The notes under the pieces are model-generated. The model was not told the DNA's origin. It did not search any database and saw only the letters and a list, made by a program, of their open reading frames with translations. A program made the translations under genes and the position numbers. Source: an uncultured Sutterellaceae bacterium (lineage in GTDB: Bacteria; Pseudomonadota; Gammaproteobacteria; Burkholderiales; Burkholderiaceae_F). Taken from it: a stretch of DNA of 48,680 bases. Of this stretch, positions 1 to 6,965 are shown one piece after another; positions within the stretch are counted from its first letter, which is position 1; each line of letters starts with the position of its first letter. The DNA lies in the NCBI GenBank assembly GCA_902797695.1, contig CADBTW010000052.1:1-48680 (forward strand), read 5' to 3'.

Positions 1-555
1 AGAGAAATGGCCATACTCTTCGGCGACAGGCTTACAGCGTATATTGACTAAGGAAGGGGTCAACCCACAAGAATCTTTACACCCTCGATCTTTGAACGCG
101 TCGGCTATCTCCCTCGCAGAAATCGAAGCAATTTCCCGATTTCCGAATTTTGGGAGAATATGGTTCTTAAGCACGCCTCGCGCATCGTAAGAACCCCTGT
201 GGTTTTCCCGCCAAAACCCCGCTGATTCCTTCGCAACCAGCCATTTACCCGCGAGTACACTAACCGAAGTTACAGATCCTTCCTCCGCAAATTTGTGAAC
301 TTTCTTGACTGATTTCCCGGCGTCCAGATCAAGTCTGAGTTGAAGCGCCCTCTTCCGGGCTTCCGCAAGAGGCATTCGTTTCGCGTTGCCGAGGGAAACA
401 GCGGAACGTTTGCCGTTTTCTGTGTATCGAAAAATAAAGTAGTTTCCTGACTCGGTGACTCGAAGGGAAAGGCCGGTAACGCCGCCGATCGAGTAAAGTC
501 CTGGCTCGCGGATTTTTTCAATTTCCTTGACCGTTTTGGGTCTCTGTCCTCTCAT
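1..555 (-). CDS. Tyrosine integrase of DUF4102 type, 5' part only (runs off left edge)
   Basis: The minus strand is open from an ATG at 555 to position 1 (185 codons, no stop), so only the N-terminal half is present. Residues about 17-75 match the arm-binding DUF4102 domain: GLYSIGGVTGLSLRVTESG, then an FRYTENGKR strand and LAEARKRA helix. Residues about 100-160 look like the SAM-like core-binding domain (HILPKFGNREIASISAREI). The catalytic R-H-R-Y domain would lie outside the window. GGAGG sits 7 nt before the ATG, supporting this start. Integrases of this class move prophages and genomic islands by site-specific recombination. The gene points away from a broken rubrerythrin gene at 742-948, so the element probably extends to the left and ends here. 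Family assignment is firm; element type is unknown. Confidence 0.85.
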   Translation of the reverse strand, partial: MRGQRPKTVKEIEKIREPGLYSIGGVTGLSLRVTESGNYFIFRYTENGKRSAVSLGNAKRMPLAEARKRALQLRLDLDAGKSVKKVHKFAEEGSVTSVSVLAGKWLVAKESAGFWRENHRGSYDARGVLKNHILPKFGNREIASISAREIADAFKDRGCKDSCGLTPSLVNIRCKPVAEEYGHFS

Positions 556-604
556 ACAACCCCTCCATTCCAGCTGTCTTGCTATGCGGATTATTCAAAG
601 AAGT

Positions 605-643
605 TGTATCCGATTTATGTATCCAATGAGATCGGATACATAG
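605..643. repeat. Three TGTATCC boxes, two direct and one inverted, upstream of the integrase
   Basis: TGTATCC occurs at 605-611 and 618-624, and its complement GGATACA at 634-640. TGTATCCGAT at 605-614 and ATCGGATACA at 631-640 form a perfect 10-bp inverted repeat. The boxes lie 50-85 bp from the integrase start, in the AT-rich stretch before the rubrerythrin remnant. They could be integrase arm-type sites, an excisionase site or an operator for the integrase. Nothing here separates these options. Confidence 0.5.
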
Positions 644-741
644 AGAAACGAACATTCCCGGCCAAAATTGGTGAACTTATTTAACCATATAATTTAAAAA
701 AGTTTTTCTAAAAAAAGCGAAGTAACAGATCTTTTTAAAAA

Positions 742-948
742 ATGCCTTTTGCCTTAACGAAGAAGAACCTCGAGCTGAGGATCGAAGCCGAGAACGGCGC
801 GACCGCCGGGAAGACCGACCTCGCCGTCCGCGCGAAGAAGCTGAACCTCGACGCGATCCACGACACGGTGCACGAGATGGCCCGCGACGAGGCCCGCCAC
901 GGGAAGGCCTTCCTCGGCCTCTACAACCGCTACTTCAAGAAGGCCTGA
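742..948 (+). pseudogene. Rubrerythrin / NADH peroxidase, 5'-truncated remnant
   Basis: The 68-aa frame matches the C-terminal third of rubredoxin-ferritin-like NADH peroxidases. It starts at [15 protein letters not shown] and includes the helix-4 iron-ligand segment [17 protein letters not shown]. Such proteins are usually about 180 aa, so the N-terminal rubredoxin and first ferritin helices are missing. Recognisable similarity begins near position 757. Upstream the DNA becomes AT-rich and an in-frame TAA lies at 736-738. The ATG at 742 is probably fortuitous, with no Shine-Dalgarno sequence. The truncation abuts an integrase gene, which fits disruption by an integrated element. The remnant keeps the native 3' end and is followed by a terminator. 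It is very unlikely to make an active peroxidase. Confidence 0.8.
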
Positions 949-1013
949 TACCTCTGTAAAGGGCGGCAGCGATGGGCGGCTTCAGGCGTGAGGCCGTCCT
1001 GAGCCCGAATAGG

Positions 1014-1053
1014 AAAAGGGGAGCGCCGGAAAAACCCGGTACTCCCCTTTTTT
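1014..1053. terminator. Bidirectional rho-independent terminator
   Basis: AAAAGGGGAG (1014-1023) pairs with CTCCCCTTTT (1042-1051), with an inner CCGG/CCGG pair. The stem is flanked by A and T runs, so it can serve the rubrerythrin remnant (+) and the HypC-like gene (-), which converge here. Confidence 0.8.
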
Positions 1054-1276
1054 ACGGCTCTTTTCTAGGAGCGAGCCGCGCGACAAGCGACATCACCCGG
1101 TGGTATTCGTCCTGGGTGAGCTTCTTGAAGACGTTCCCCGAGAGGACCGTCACGAAGTCACCGGCCTTGAGGGTTCCCGCAAGACCGGTTCCTACAACCT
1201 TACGGACACCGAAGGACTCGATCACCGCTGATGCCGCATTGGCGCTGACAACCCTTGCAGGCAGTCCAATGCACAT
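1052..1276 (-). CDS. hypC: HypC/HupF-family hydrogenase maturation chaperone-like protein
   Basis: The 74-aa protein begins MCIGLPARV, the HypC signature with the essential Cys2, and continues as a small beta-barrel ending KLTQDEYHRVMSL. HypC normally carries the Fe(CN)2CO unit with HypD and delivers it to the [NiFe] hydrogenase large subunit. I start it at 1276 because of the MC motif and GGAGAG a few bases upstream; a 32-residue extension to 1372 is open but lacks family similarity. No other hyp gene and no [NiFe] hydrogenase gene is visible, while a complete [FeFe] locus lies about 5 kb away. Its partners may be elsewhere in the genome, or this orphan may have another role. Family call is good; function here is uncertain. 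Confidence 0.75.
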   Translation of the reverse strand: MCIGLPARVVSANAASAVIESFGVRKVVGTGLAGTLKAGDFVTVLSGNVFKKLTQDEYHRVMSLVARLAPRKEP

Positions 1277-1453
1277 CACTCTCTCCGTTTGATCCAGCTT
1301 GTCCGGACGGGCGGCTCTCTCCATCCTGCCAATCCGCCCACGGTCGGCCGGGTCAGCATTGAGTTTAGACAAAGGCCCTGCAAAAACAAATACGTCATCG
1401 GCAGTAGTCCCGCCGGTGCCGGGGCTGCGTCTGCCTCCCCCAAACGGCCGTCC

Positions 1454-2515
1454 TTACGCCGGCAGCTCGCCGAGGTCCCCGATGATCTCGGACTCGGAGA
1501 AAAGGGCCGTCGCGCCACCCGTATGAAGGTAGATCACGGTGCTTCCCTTCGGAACCACGCCCTTCCTGATCTCGTCCATCATCCCGTGGAAGGCCTTCCC
1601 GGAGTAAACCGGGTCGAGGAAGAGCCCCTCCTTGCGGGCGAGGAGCCGTATGTCGTCGTTCGCCTCGCGGTACGGCTTCTCGTAGCCCGGGCCCACGTAG
1701 TCGTGGGAAATCGAGAAGACATCGGGATCCGTCCGCTCTTCCGCCCCGATGAGTTCCAGGATCGCGTCCGCCTTTTCCCGGATTCCCGGACCGTAGGTCG
1801 CGGGGTCCTTCTTTCCGACCGCGATCCCGCGAAGGGCAGTGCGGGTGTCATGCATGAGGGTCTTCCCAGCCGCGAGCCCGGCGAGCGTCCCGCCGCTCCC
1901 CGTGCAGGTGTAGAAGAACTCAGGCTTCAGCCCGAGGGTCGCCGCCTGCCCGAGCGTCTCGATCCAGCACTCGGCAAAGCCCGCGGCGCCGCGCGGCGTG
2001 GATCCCCCGATCGGGATGTCGTACACCTTGTGGCCTTCGGCCGCGAGCTCAGCCTTCCGCTTTTCGAAGAGCGCCGTGTTAGCGGCCATCGTCTCGCGCG
2101 TGCTTCCGATCGACTTGAGGATATGGATTTCGCAGCCGAGGATCGAGTCGAGGAGAAGGTTCGCGCGGATGTCGCCCGCCTTCGGCTCCACGATCGCGCC
2201 GAGCCAGAGGACCGGCTTCATCCCGCAGCGGCGGGCGGCCGCGGCCGTTTCCATCGCGTGGTTCGACTGGGTCGCGCCGTAGGTGAACACAGTGTCGCAG
2301 CCCTGCTTCTTCGCGTCGGAAAGCAGGTACTCGAGCTTCCGCACCTTGTTCCCGCCGAAAAGCGTCGCGCCGGAAAAGTCCTCGCGCTTGATCCAGAGGT
2401 TAATGCCGTACTCGTCTGAAAGCCGGTCAAGGCGAGTGAACGGCGTCGGGTAGAAACCGAGCGATACCTTGCCGAGCTTCCTCAGCAGCTCAATGCCACG
2501 TGATGAGTAGTCCAT
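1454..2515 (-). CDS. PLP-dependent D-cysteine desulfhydrase / ACC deaminase family enzyme
   Basis: This 353-aa fold-type II PLP enzyme probably splits D-cysteine into pyruvate, H2S and ammonia, or deaminates a related D-amino acid. The Schiff-base lysine is K57 in FGGNKVRKLEYLL, the SNH loop at 84-86 contacts substrate, and the phosphate-binding loop is TGSGGT (205-210). Length is typical for DcyD and ACC deaminase. AAGGAG stands 7-8 nt before the ATG and a good sigma-70-like promoter lies just upstream, so it seems to be a single-gene unit. The sequence does not settle the exact substrate. D-cysteine desulfhydrase is favoured over ACC deaminase because that activity is the commoner one in enteric bacteria; this is inference. 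Confidence 0.8.
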   Translation of the reverse strand: MDYSSRGIELLRKLGKVSLGFYPTPFTRLDRLSDEYGINLWIKREDFSGATLFGGNKVRKLEYLLSDAKKQGCDTVFTYGATQSNHAMETAAAARRCGMKPVLWLGAIVEPKAGDIRANLLLDSILGCEIHILKSIGSTRETMAANTALFEKRKAELAAEGHKVYDIPIGGSTPRGAAGFAECWIETLGQAATLGLKPEFFYTCTGSGGTLAGLAAGKTLMHDTRTALRGIAVGKKDPATYGPGIREKADAILELIGAEERTDPDVFSISHDYVGPGYEKPYREANDDIRLLARKEGLFLDPVYSGKAFHGMMDEIRKGVVPKGSTVIYLHTGGATALFSESEIIGDLGELPA

Positions 2516-2546
2516 ATTTTTCTCCTTTCAACCTAACTAAGTAATT

Positions 2547-2575
2547 TTAATAGAGAAAAACATAGAAAAAGTAAA
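2547..2575 (-). promoter_or_regulatory. Likely sigma-70 promoter of the desulfhydrase gene
   Basis: On the minus strand TTTACT (2570-2575) and TATTAA (2547-2552) are separated by 17 bp. They lie in an AT-rich island that ends about 30 nt before the start codon at 2515. Each hexamer matches consensus at 4 of 6 positions. Confidence 0.45.
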
Positions 2576-2678
2576 TCATCGGAGGTATCTGCATCCTCCA
2601 GGGATTCGGGTTCATGAAGGCCCCGCGGGGGCGGCGCGAGGGGGAAAGCCCGGCCGCCATCAGCCTTTCGTAGCCGCA

Positions 2679-3467
2679 TCACGGCGCGACGACGACGGTC
2701 CTCCTTCCTTCAGGAAGCTCCACCTTCCGAATCCGGACCCGCATTCCGTAGGCGTCCGAAAGGTTTCCCTCAGAAAGGACATCCTCCGCAGGGCCGAAAA
2801 GGCCGGGAGTCCCGGGGCGCATGAGGAGCGCGTCGTCCGCGAGCCGGATCGCGTGCTCCGGGAAATGTGTGTTCAGGATCGCGCTCACGCCCTCCTCCTT
2901 AAGCTGCGCGAGGACTTCGACCACCTTTCTCTGGTTCCTGAAGTCGAGGTTCGACTCAGGCTCGTCGAGGACGAGGAGGGACGGCCCGCCGCAGAGCGCC
3001 CGTGCGATGAGGGCGAGCTGGAACTCGCCCCCTGAGATTTCGTCCGTCCGGCGGAGCGCGAGATCCCCGATCCCGATCCGGTCGAGCGACGCGGCAGCGG
3101 CTTCGTAATCCTCTTCGCCCGGAAGCGCGAATTCCCCGAGCCTCGCGCTGCGGCCGAGGAGCACGAGGTCGAGGACCGTCGCGGGGAAGGCTTCGGCGCG
3201 CGCCTGCGGCACATACCCGACCCGCTGCCAAAACGCCTTCCGGGGTATTTCCAGGATGTCCTTTCCGTCAAGGAGCGTCTCGCCCCCGGTCCACCTGAGG
3301 AGCCCGAGAAGGCAGCGAAGGAGGGTCGTCTTTCCAGCGCCGTTGGGCCCGAGCACGGCGAGGATCCTTCCCTCGCTCCCCGAGTCGACCATGAAGTTCA
3401 ACCGGGCAAGCACCTCCGCGTCCCGTCCCGGGTACCTGAAGCTTCCGTTTTGGACTTCAAGCCGCAT
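2679..3467 (-). CDS. ABC importer ATPase, FecE/BtuD type
   Basis: The 262-aa ATPase powers the adjacent FecCD-type permease. Walker A is GPNGAGKTT (40-48), the signature is SGGE (145-148) within EISGGEFQLALIARAL, and Walker B is LLVLDEP (164-170). It is the last gene of the run binding protein, permease, ATPase (17-nt gap from the permease stop), which itself follows hydF and hydE. That placement suggests iron, or a metal chelate, for hydrogenase cofactor assembly. Siderophore, heme or cobalamin uptake remain possible because this ATPase class serves all of them. Confidence 0.88.
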   Translation of the reverse strand: MRLEVQNGSFRYPGRDAEVLARLNFMVDSGSEGRILAVLGPNGAGKTTLLRCLLGLLRWTGGETLLDGKDILEIPRKAFWQRVGYVPQARAEAFPATVLDLVLLGRSARLGEFALPGEEDYEAAAASLDRIGIGDLALRRTDEISGGEFQLALIARALCGGPSLLVLDEPESNLDFRNQRKVVEVLAQLKEEGVSAILNTHFPEHAIRLADDALLMRPGTPGLFGPAEDVLSEGNLSDAYGMRVRIRKVELPEGRRTVVVAP

Positions 3468-3483
3468 GATGGCCCCTCCTCCC

Positions 3484-4515
3484 TCAGGCCCGCACTCCGC
3501 CCGTGCGGCGGAGAAGGAAGATGAAGGCAGGCGCCCCGACGACCGAGGTAAGGATCGAGATCGGGATCTCGGAAGCCGAAAGACACCGGGACGCGGTGTC
3601 GACCGCGAGGAGGAAGATCGCGCCGAGCAGGATCGAAGCCGGCATTACCGCGCGGTTCGAGCTTCCGAACGCCATACGTGCCGCGTGCGGGACGAGGAGC
3701 CCGACCCAGCCGACGAGGCCGCAGAGCGAAACAACCGCCGCGGTGACGAGGGTCGAGGCGAGGATCACGGTTCCGCGGATCCGGAGGACAGCGGCGCCAA
3801 GCGACGCCGCCTCCTCGTCAGGAAGTGAGAGAAGGTCGAGCTTCCAGCGGTAAAGGAAGAGAACCGCGGTTCCGATGGCGACAAGCGGGAGCCCTGCAGC
3901 GAGCATTCCGGAAGAGGCCCCCGCGAGGCTCCCCATCAGCCAGAAGGTGATCGAAGGGAGAATGTCCTGGGGGTCCGCCGCGAACTTAACGAGCGCGACA
4001 AGCGACGAGAAGAAGGCTCCCACAACGAGCCCGGAAAGGATGATCATGAGGACGCGGTTCGATCCGGGAACGCGGCTCACGCCCCAGACGAGCGCGACCG
4101 CGGCGAGCCCGAAGAGAAGGGCCGAGGCCTGGATCCCGGCAGCGCCCGCCCCGAAGAGGATTGCGAGCACTGCGCCGAAGGACGACCCCGTAGCGACGCC
4201 GAGGGTGTCAGGTGTCGCGAGCGGGTTCCTGAAGATCGCCTGGAAGGCGGCGCCCGCGGCGGCGAGCCCGGAACCCGCGAAGACCGCGAGAAGGACCCTC
4301 GGAAGCCGCACCGCCGTCACGACGGTCTCCGCGGTCTCGTCAGGGATAAGGGCAGGAAAGGCTCCCGGGAAAAGCGCCCCGAGCACCGCGCCAGGCGCGA
4401 CCGGGTATTCACCCGCGCCAAGCGCGAAAAGCGAAAGCAGGAGAAGCGAAGCGATGAGCGCCGGGAATAGGATCCCCGCCCTGCTCACCCGCACCCTCGG
4501 CCCGGCTTCCGGCAT
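3484..4515 (-). CDS. FecCD-family ABC importer permease
   Basis: This 343-aa inner-membrane protein has the hydrophobic profile and conserved blocks of the FecCD/BtuC family: RLPRVLLAVFAGSGLAAAGAAFQ near residue 60, FRNPLATPDTLG, GLVGWVGLLVPHAAR near 265 and ISILTSVVGAPAFIFLLRR at the end. I start it at the ATG at 4515, 8 nt after the stop of the binding-protein gene. The longer frame to 4791 overlaps that gene and is not family-like. It would form a homodimer pore for a metal chelate or corrinoid. No second permease gene is present, as expected for this family. Confidence 0.88.
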   Translation of the reverse strand: MPEAGPRVRVSRAGILFPALIASLLLLSLFALGAGEYPVAPGAVLGALFPGAFPALIPDETAETVVTAVRLPRVLLAVFAGSGLAAAGAAFQAIFRNPLATPDTLGVATGSSFGAVLAILFGAGAAGIQASALLFGLAAVALVWGVSRVPGSNRVLMIILSGLVVGAFFSSLVALVKFAADPQDILPSITFWLMGSLAGASSGMLAAGLPLVAIGTAVLFLYRWKLDLLSLPDEEAASLGAAVLRIRGTVILASTLVTAAVVSLCGLVGWVGLLVPHAARMAFGSSNRAVMPASILLGAIFLLAVDTASRCLSASEIPISILTSVVGAPAFIFLLRRTGGVRA

Positions 4516-4523
4516 GGCCCGCC

Positions 4524-5654
4524 TCACCAGATCCGGGCGCCGAGCCCCGCGACGCGCCCGGGCTCGAGAAGCCTCGTGACGTCCGCGTCGCGCAGTTTCT
4601 TCCCGAAGGCCTTCTCGTAGTAAGCCTTCGCCTCCGCTCTGAGGTTGACGTCCGCGAAGAGCTTCGGGTACGTCATCTTCGCAAGCCAGAGCAGCGTCAC
4701 CGGGGCGTCCGCTGACGGCGTGAAGGTCCGGTAGGTCCCGAGCGGCATCTTGTAGACGCGCTTCTCCCGCACGGCCTTTACGCCGCTCCACTTGTGGTAG
4801 CGGTTCTGGTAAAGGTCGGAAGGCATCGCCGGGGTGAAGTTCGAAATGAATATGACGTCAGGATTCCACGCATAGACCGACTCGATCGAAACCGCGGCGT
4901 TCGCGTTCTTCGCCGTGGCCGATTCGGCCGCGTTCCGGGCGCCGATCATCCGGCACCAGGACTCCCCGAAGAAGTTCCGCCCCGAGACCACGATCCGGTC
5001 CTGGCCGTACTGGAAAAGGAAAAGCGCCTTTCCACGCTCGCCCTCCGGAATCCCTGCGGTTCTCGCGCCGACCCTGCGGCGTGCGGCAGAGGCCGCTTTT
5101 TCGACCCCGGAAAGGATCCTCTTCCCACGGCCCTCGTCCGGAAACACGGCAGCGAGGAGCGAAATCCAGGCGGAAAGGGTCTTCATCACGTCGTAGCCGA
5201 ACCCGGTCGCCGAAAAGGCGACGGCGGGGATGCGCGCCGTTTCGAGAAGCGAGATCTCGCGCGCGTTCGCGGCGTTCACGAGGACACAGTCGGGCTTCAG
5301 CCGAAGCAGAGACTCGATCGAGAGCGACGAGCCCGTCATGAAGCCGGTGTCAGCCTGGAGTATTCCGGGGAAAAGCGTTCCGAGGAGGCCTGACTTCGCG
5401 GCTGCCATCGAGACCGGGTGGATCCCCGCGATCCGTTCGGCCCCTCCGAGGAAGAGCGTCGCGAGCGACGCGAGCGGAAAGACGTCCGCGATCACCGCGC
5501 GCCGGATCACCGCGGGAACTTCGACCTCGCGGCCCGCGTGGTCCGTCACGACCCGCTTCTGCGGCCGGATCGCCGCACGGGCTTGCGGCGCCCCAAGGGC
5601 GACCCCGGCGCAGAGCGCGAGCTTCAGCGCTTCGCGCCTCTCGATCATCAGCAT
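4524..5654 (-). CDS. FecB/BtuF-type periplasmic metal-chelate binding protein
   Basis: The 376-aa protein opens with a signal-like stretch (MLMIERREALKLALCAGVAL, then an ARA cleavage motif) and a PF01497-type N-lobe (VVTDHAGREVEVPAVIRRAV). Further on come SIESLLRLKPDCVLVN and, in the C-lobe, SIESVYAWNPDVIFI. The start at 5654 has GGAGG 10 nt upstream; an ATG at 5648 is an alternative. It is the first gene of the importer and lies 87 nt after hydE, probably in one transcript. The co-transcription points to iron supply for [FeFe] maturation, but ligand residues cannot be read from sequence alone. Confidence 0.85.
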   Translation of the reverse strand: MLMIERREALKLALCAGVALGAPQARAAIRPQKRVVTDHAGREVEVPAVIRRAVIADVFPLASLATLFLGGAERIAGIHPVSMAAAKSGLLGTLFPGILQADTGFMTGSSLSIESLLRLKPDCVLVNAANAREISLLETARIPAVAFSATGFGYDVMKTLSAWISLLAAVFPDEGRGKRILSGVEKAASAARRRVGARTAGIPEGERGKALFLFQYGQDRIVVSGRNFFGESWCRMIGARNAAESATAKNANAAVSIESVYAWNPDVIFISNFTPAMPSDLYQNRYHKWSGVKAVREKRVYKMPLGTYRTFTPSADAPVTLLWLAKMTYPKLFADVNLRAEAKAYYEKAFGKKLRDADVTRLLEPGRVAGLGARIW

Positions 5655-5741
5655 TACCCTCTTTCCTCCCAGTTCTTGAAACGGCCCCGCCCTGAAGAAG
5701 CAGGCTTCCCCGCCCTTCCCGGCATCTTCTCTTCCCAAGGC

Positions 5742-6965
5742 CTATTTTCCCACCGTTTGAAGCTCTTCCCTCGGAGCTGCGGCGCAGCGGATTTCGATCA
5801 CGCGGCGAGGTTTCCTGAGAGTCCCGGCAATCCCTTCCCCCGCTTCCCGCCCGGGTTCCGGGCTTCTGCCGCGGCGCTCGTACCAGTGGCGCGAGTCGCC
5901 CCAGCTTCCGAACCCAGGCTCGTCGCCAGCCCACCGGACGCGGCCCGTGACGCAGGCGAGGCACTCTTCCGAGGTGTCCTCGACGCAGGGCTTGTCGTCG
6001 TAGAGCTGGTAGTCGGGCCGATGACGGGGTTCCGTTACGATCGGCATCAGGACGTTCGCGCCGGCTCGTAGCCCGAGCTCCCGGCCCCGGGGGTCGAGCC
6101 CCTGGAGGGCGGTCGTCGCCGCGATGTTGACGGTAGGAAGCGCGAGCCGGGTAGCCGCGATCATGTTGAGGCCGAGGACGAAACGCCGCCGCTTCTCTTC
6201 TGCCGTGTTCCCGCCCGAAGCTTCGACCGCGTCACCCATCGGGGTGCCGGAAGCGACGATGTAGGGGCCCATCCCGATCATGTCGATCCCCTTCCTCCGG
6301 TAGTAGAGGATGTCGTCCGCTAGGTTCTCCGCGGTCTGCCCGGGGAGCCCGATCATGACACCGGTCCCGGCCTGGTAGCCGATTTTCTTTAGTGCCGTAA
6401 GGCAGCGGTCCCGCACTTCCCAGACGTGGTTTCCGTCCTGCGGGTGGAAGCGCGCATAAAGCGCGGGGTTCGATTCCTCGATACGGAGCAGGTAGCGGTG
6501 GGCGCCCGCGTCGAACCAGCGGCGGTAGGTCTCTTCCGTCTGCTCCCCGAGGCAGAGCGTGATCCCGAGCTCCCCGCAGGAAAGCTCCTTCATTCCCCGC
6601 AACACGTCCTCGATGAAACCGACGAACTTCGGATCTGTGCGTTCCCCTGACTGCAGGACGACGGACCCGTAGCGGTTCTCCCATACCCATTTCGCGAGCC
6701 TGAGGATCTCGTCCTTCGTCGACTCAAACCGCCTCACGCCGCGGTGGGACTTCCGGATCCCGCAATAGAGGCAGTCCTTCGTGCAGATGTTCGAGAACTC
6801 GATCAGGCCCCGGAAGTACGCGACCCGCCCGACCGTCCTCGCCTTGACGGCGTATGCGGCGCGGTAGAGCGCCTCGCGATCGTCCTGTGCCTCAAGCGAA
6901 ATGAGTCTCGTGAGGTCGTCCCGCGAGAATTCCGTCTGCCGGAGGAGTTCCTTCAGTTCCTTCAC
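5742..6965 (-). CDS. hydE: [FeFe] hydrogenase maturase HydE (radical SAM)
   Basis: This 407-aa radical SAM enzyme helps build the dithiomethylamine-bearing di-iron subcluster of the H-cluster. The SAM cluster motif CxxxCxxC is CTKDCLYC with cysteines at 61, 65 and 68. The accessory C-terminal cluster motif C-x7-C-x2-C of HydE is kept (C327, C335, C338), which separates it from BioB and HydG. It overlaps hydF by 4 nt, so the two are translationally coupled. The C-terminal 40-50 residues are basic and poorly conserved. HydE works with HydF and HydG; only HydG is missing from the window. Confidence 0.93.
   Translation of the reverse strand: MKELKELLRQTEFSRDDLTRLISLEAQDDREALYRAAYAVKARTVGRVAYFRGLIEFSNICTKDCLYCGIRKSHRGVRRFESTKDEILRLAKWVWENRYGSVVLQSGERTDPKFVGFIEDVLRGMKELSCGELGITLCLGEQTEETYRRWFDAGAHRYLLRIEESNPALYARFHPQDGNHVWEVRDRCLTALKKIGYQAGTGVMIGLPGQTAENLADDILYYRRKGIDMIGMGPYIVASGTPMGDAVEASGGNTAEEKRRRFVLGLNMIAATRLALPTVNIAATTALQGLDPRGRELGLRAGANVLMPIVTEPRHRPDYQLYDDKPCVEDTSEECLACVTGRVRWAGDEPGFGSWGDSRHWYERRGRSPEPGREAGEGIAGTLRKPRRVIEIRCAAAPREELQTVGK

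Noticed and set aside
972-1292. 106-codon plus-strand frame antisense to the HypC-like gene
   Set aside because: Runs through the bidirectional terminator and lacks any recognisable feature.
1289-2419. Long plus-strand frame (376 codons) opposite the desulfhydrase gene
   Set aside because: Arg/Val/Asp-rich composition typical of antisense frames in GC-rich DNA; the opposite strand carries full PLP-enzyme motifs.
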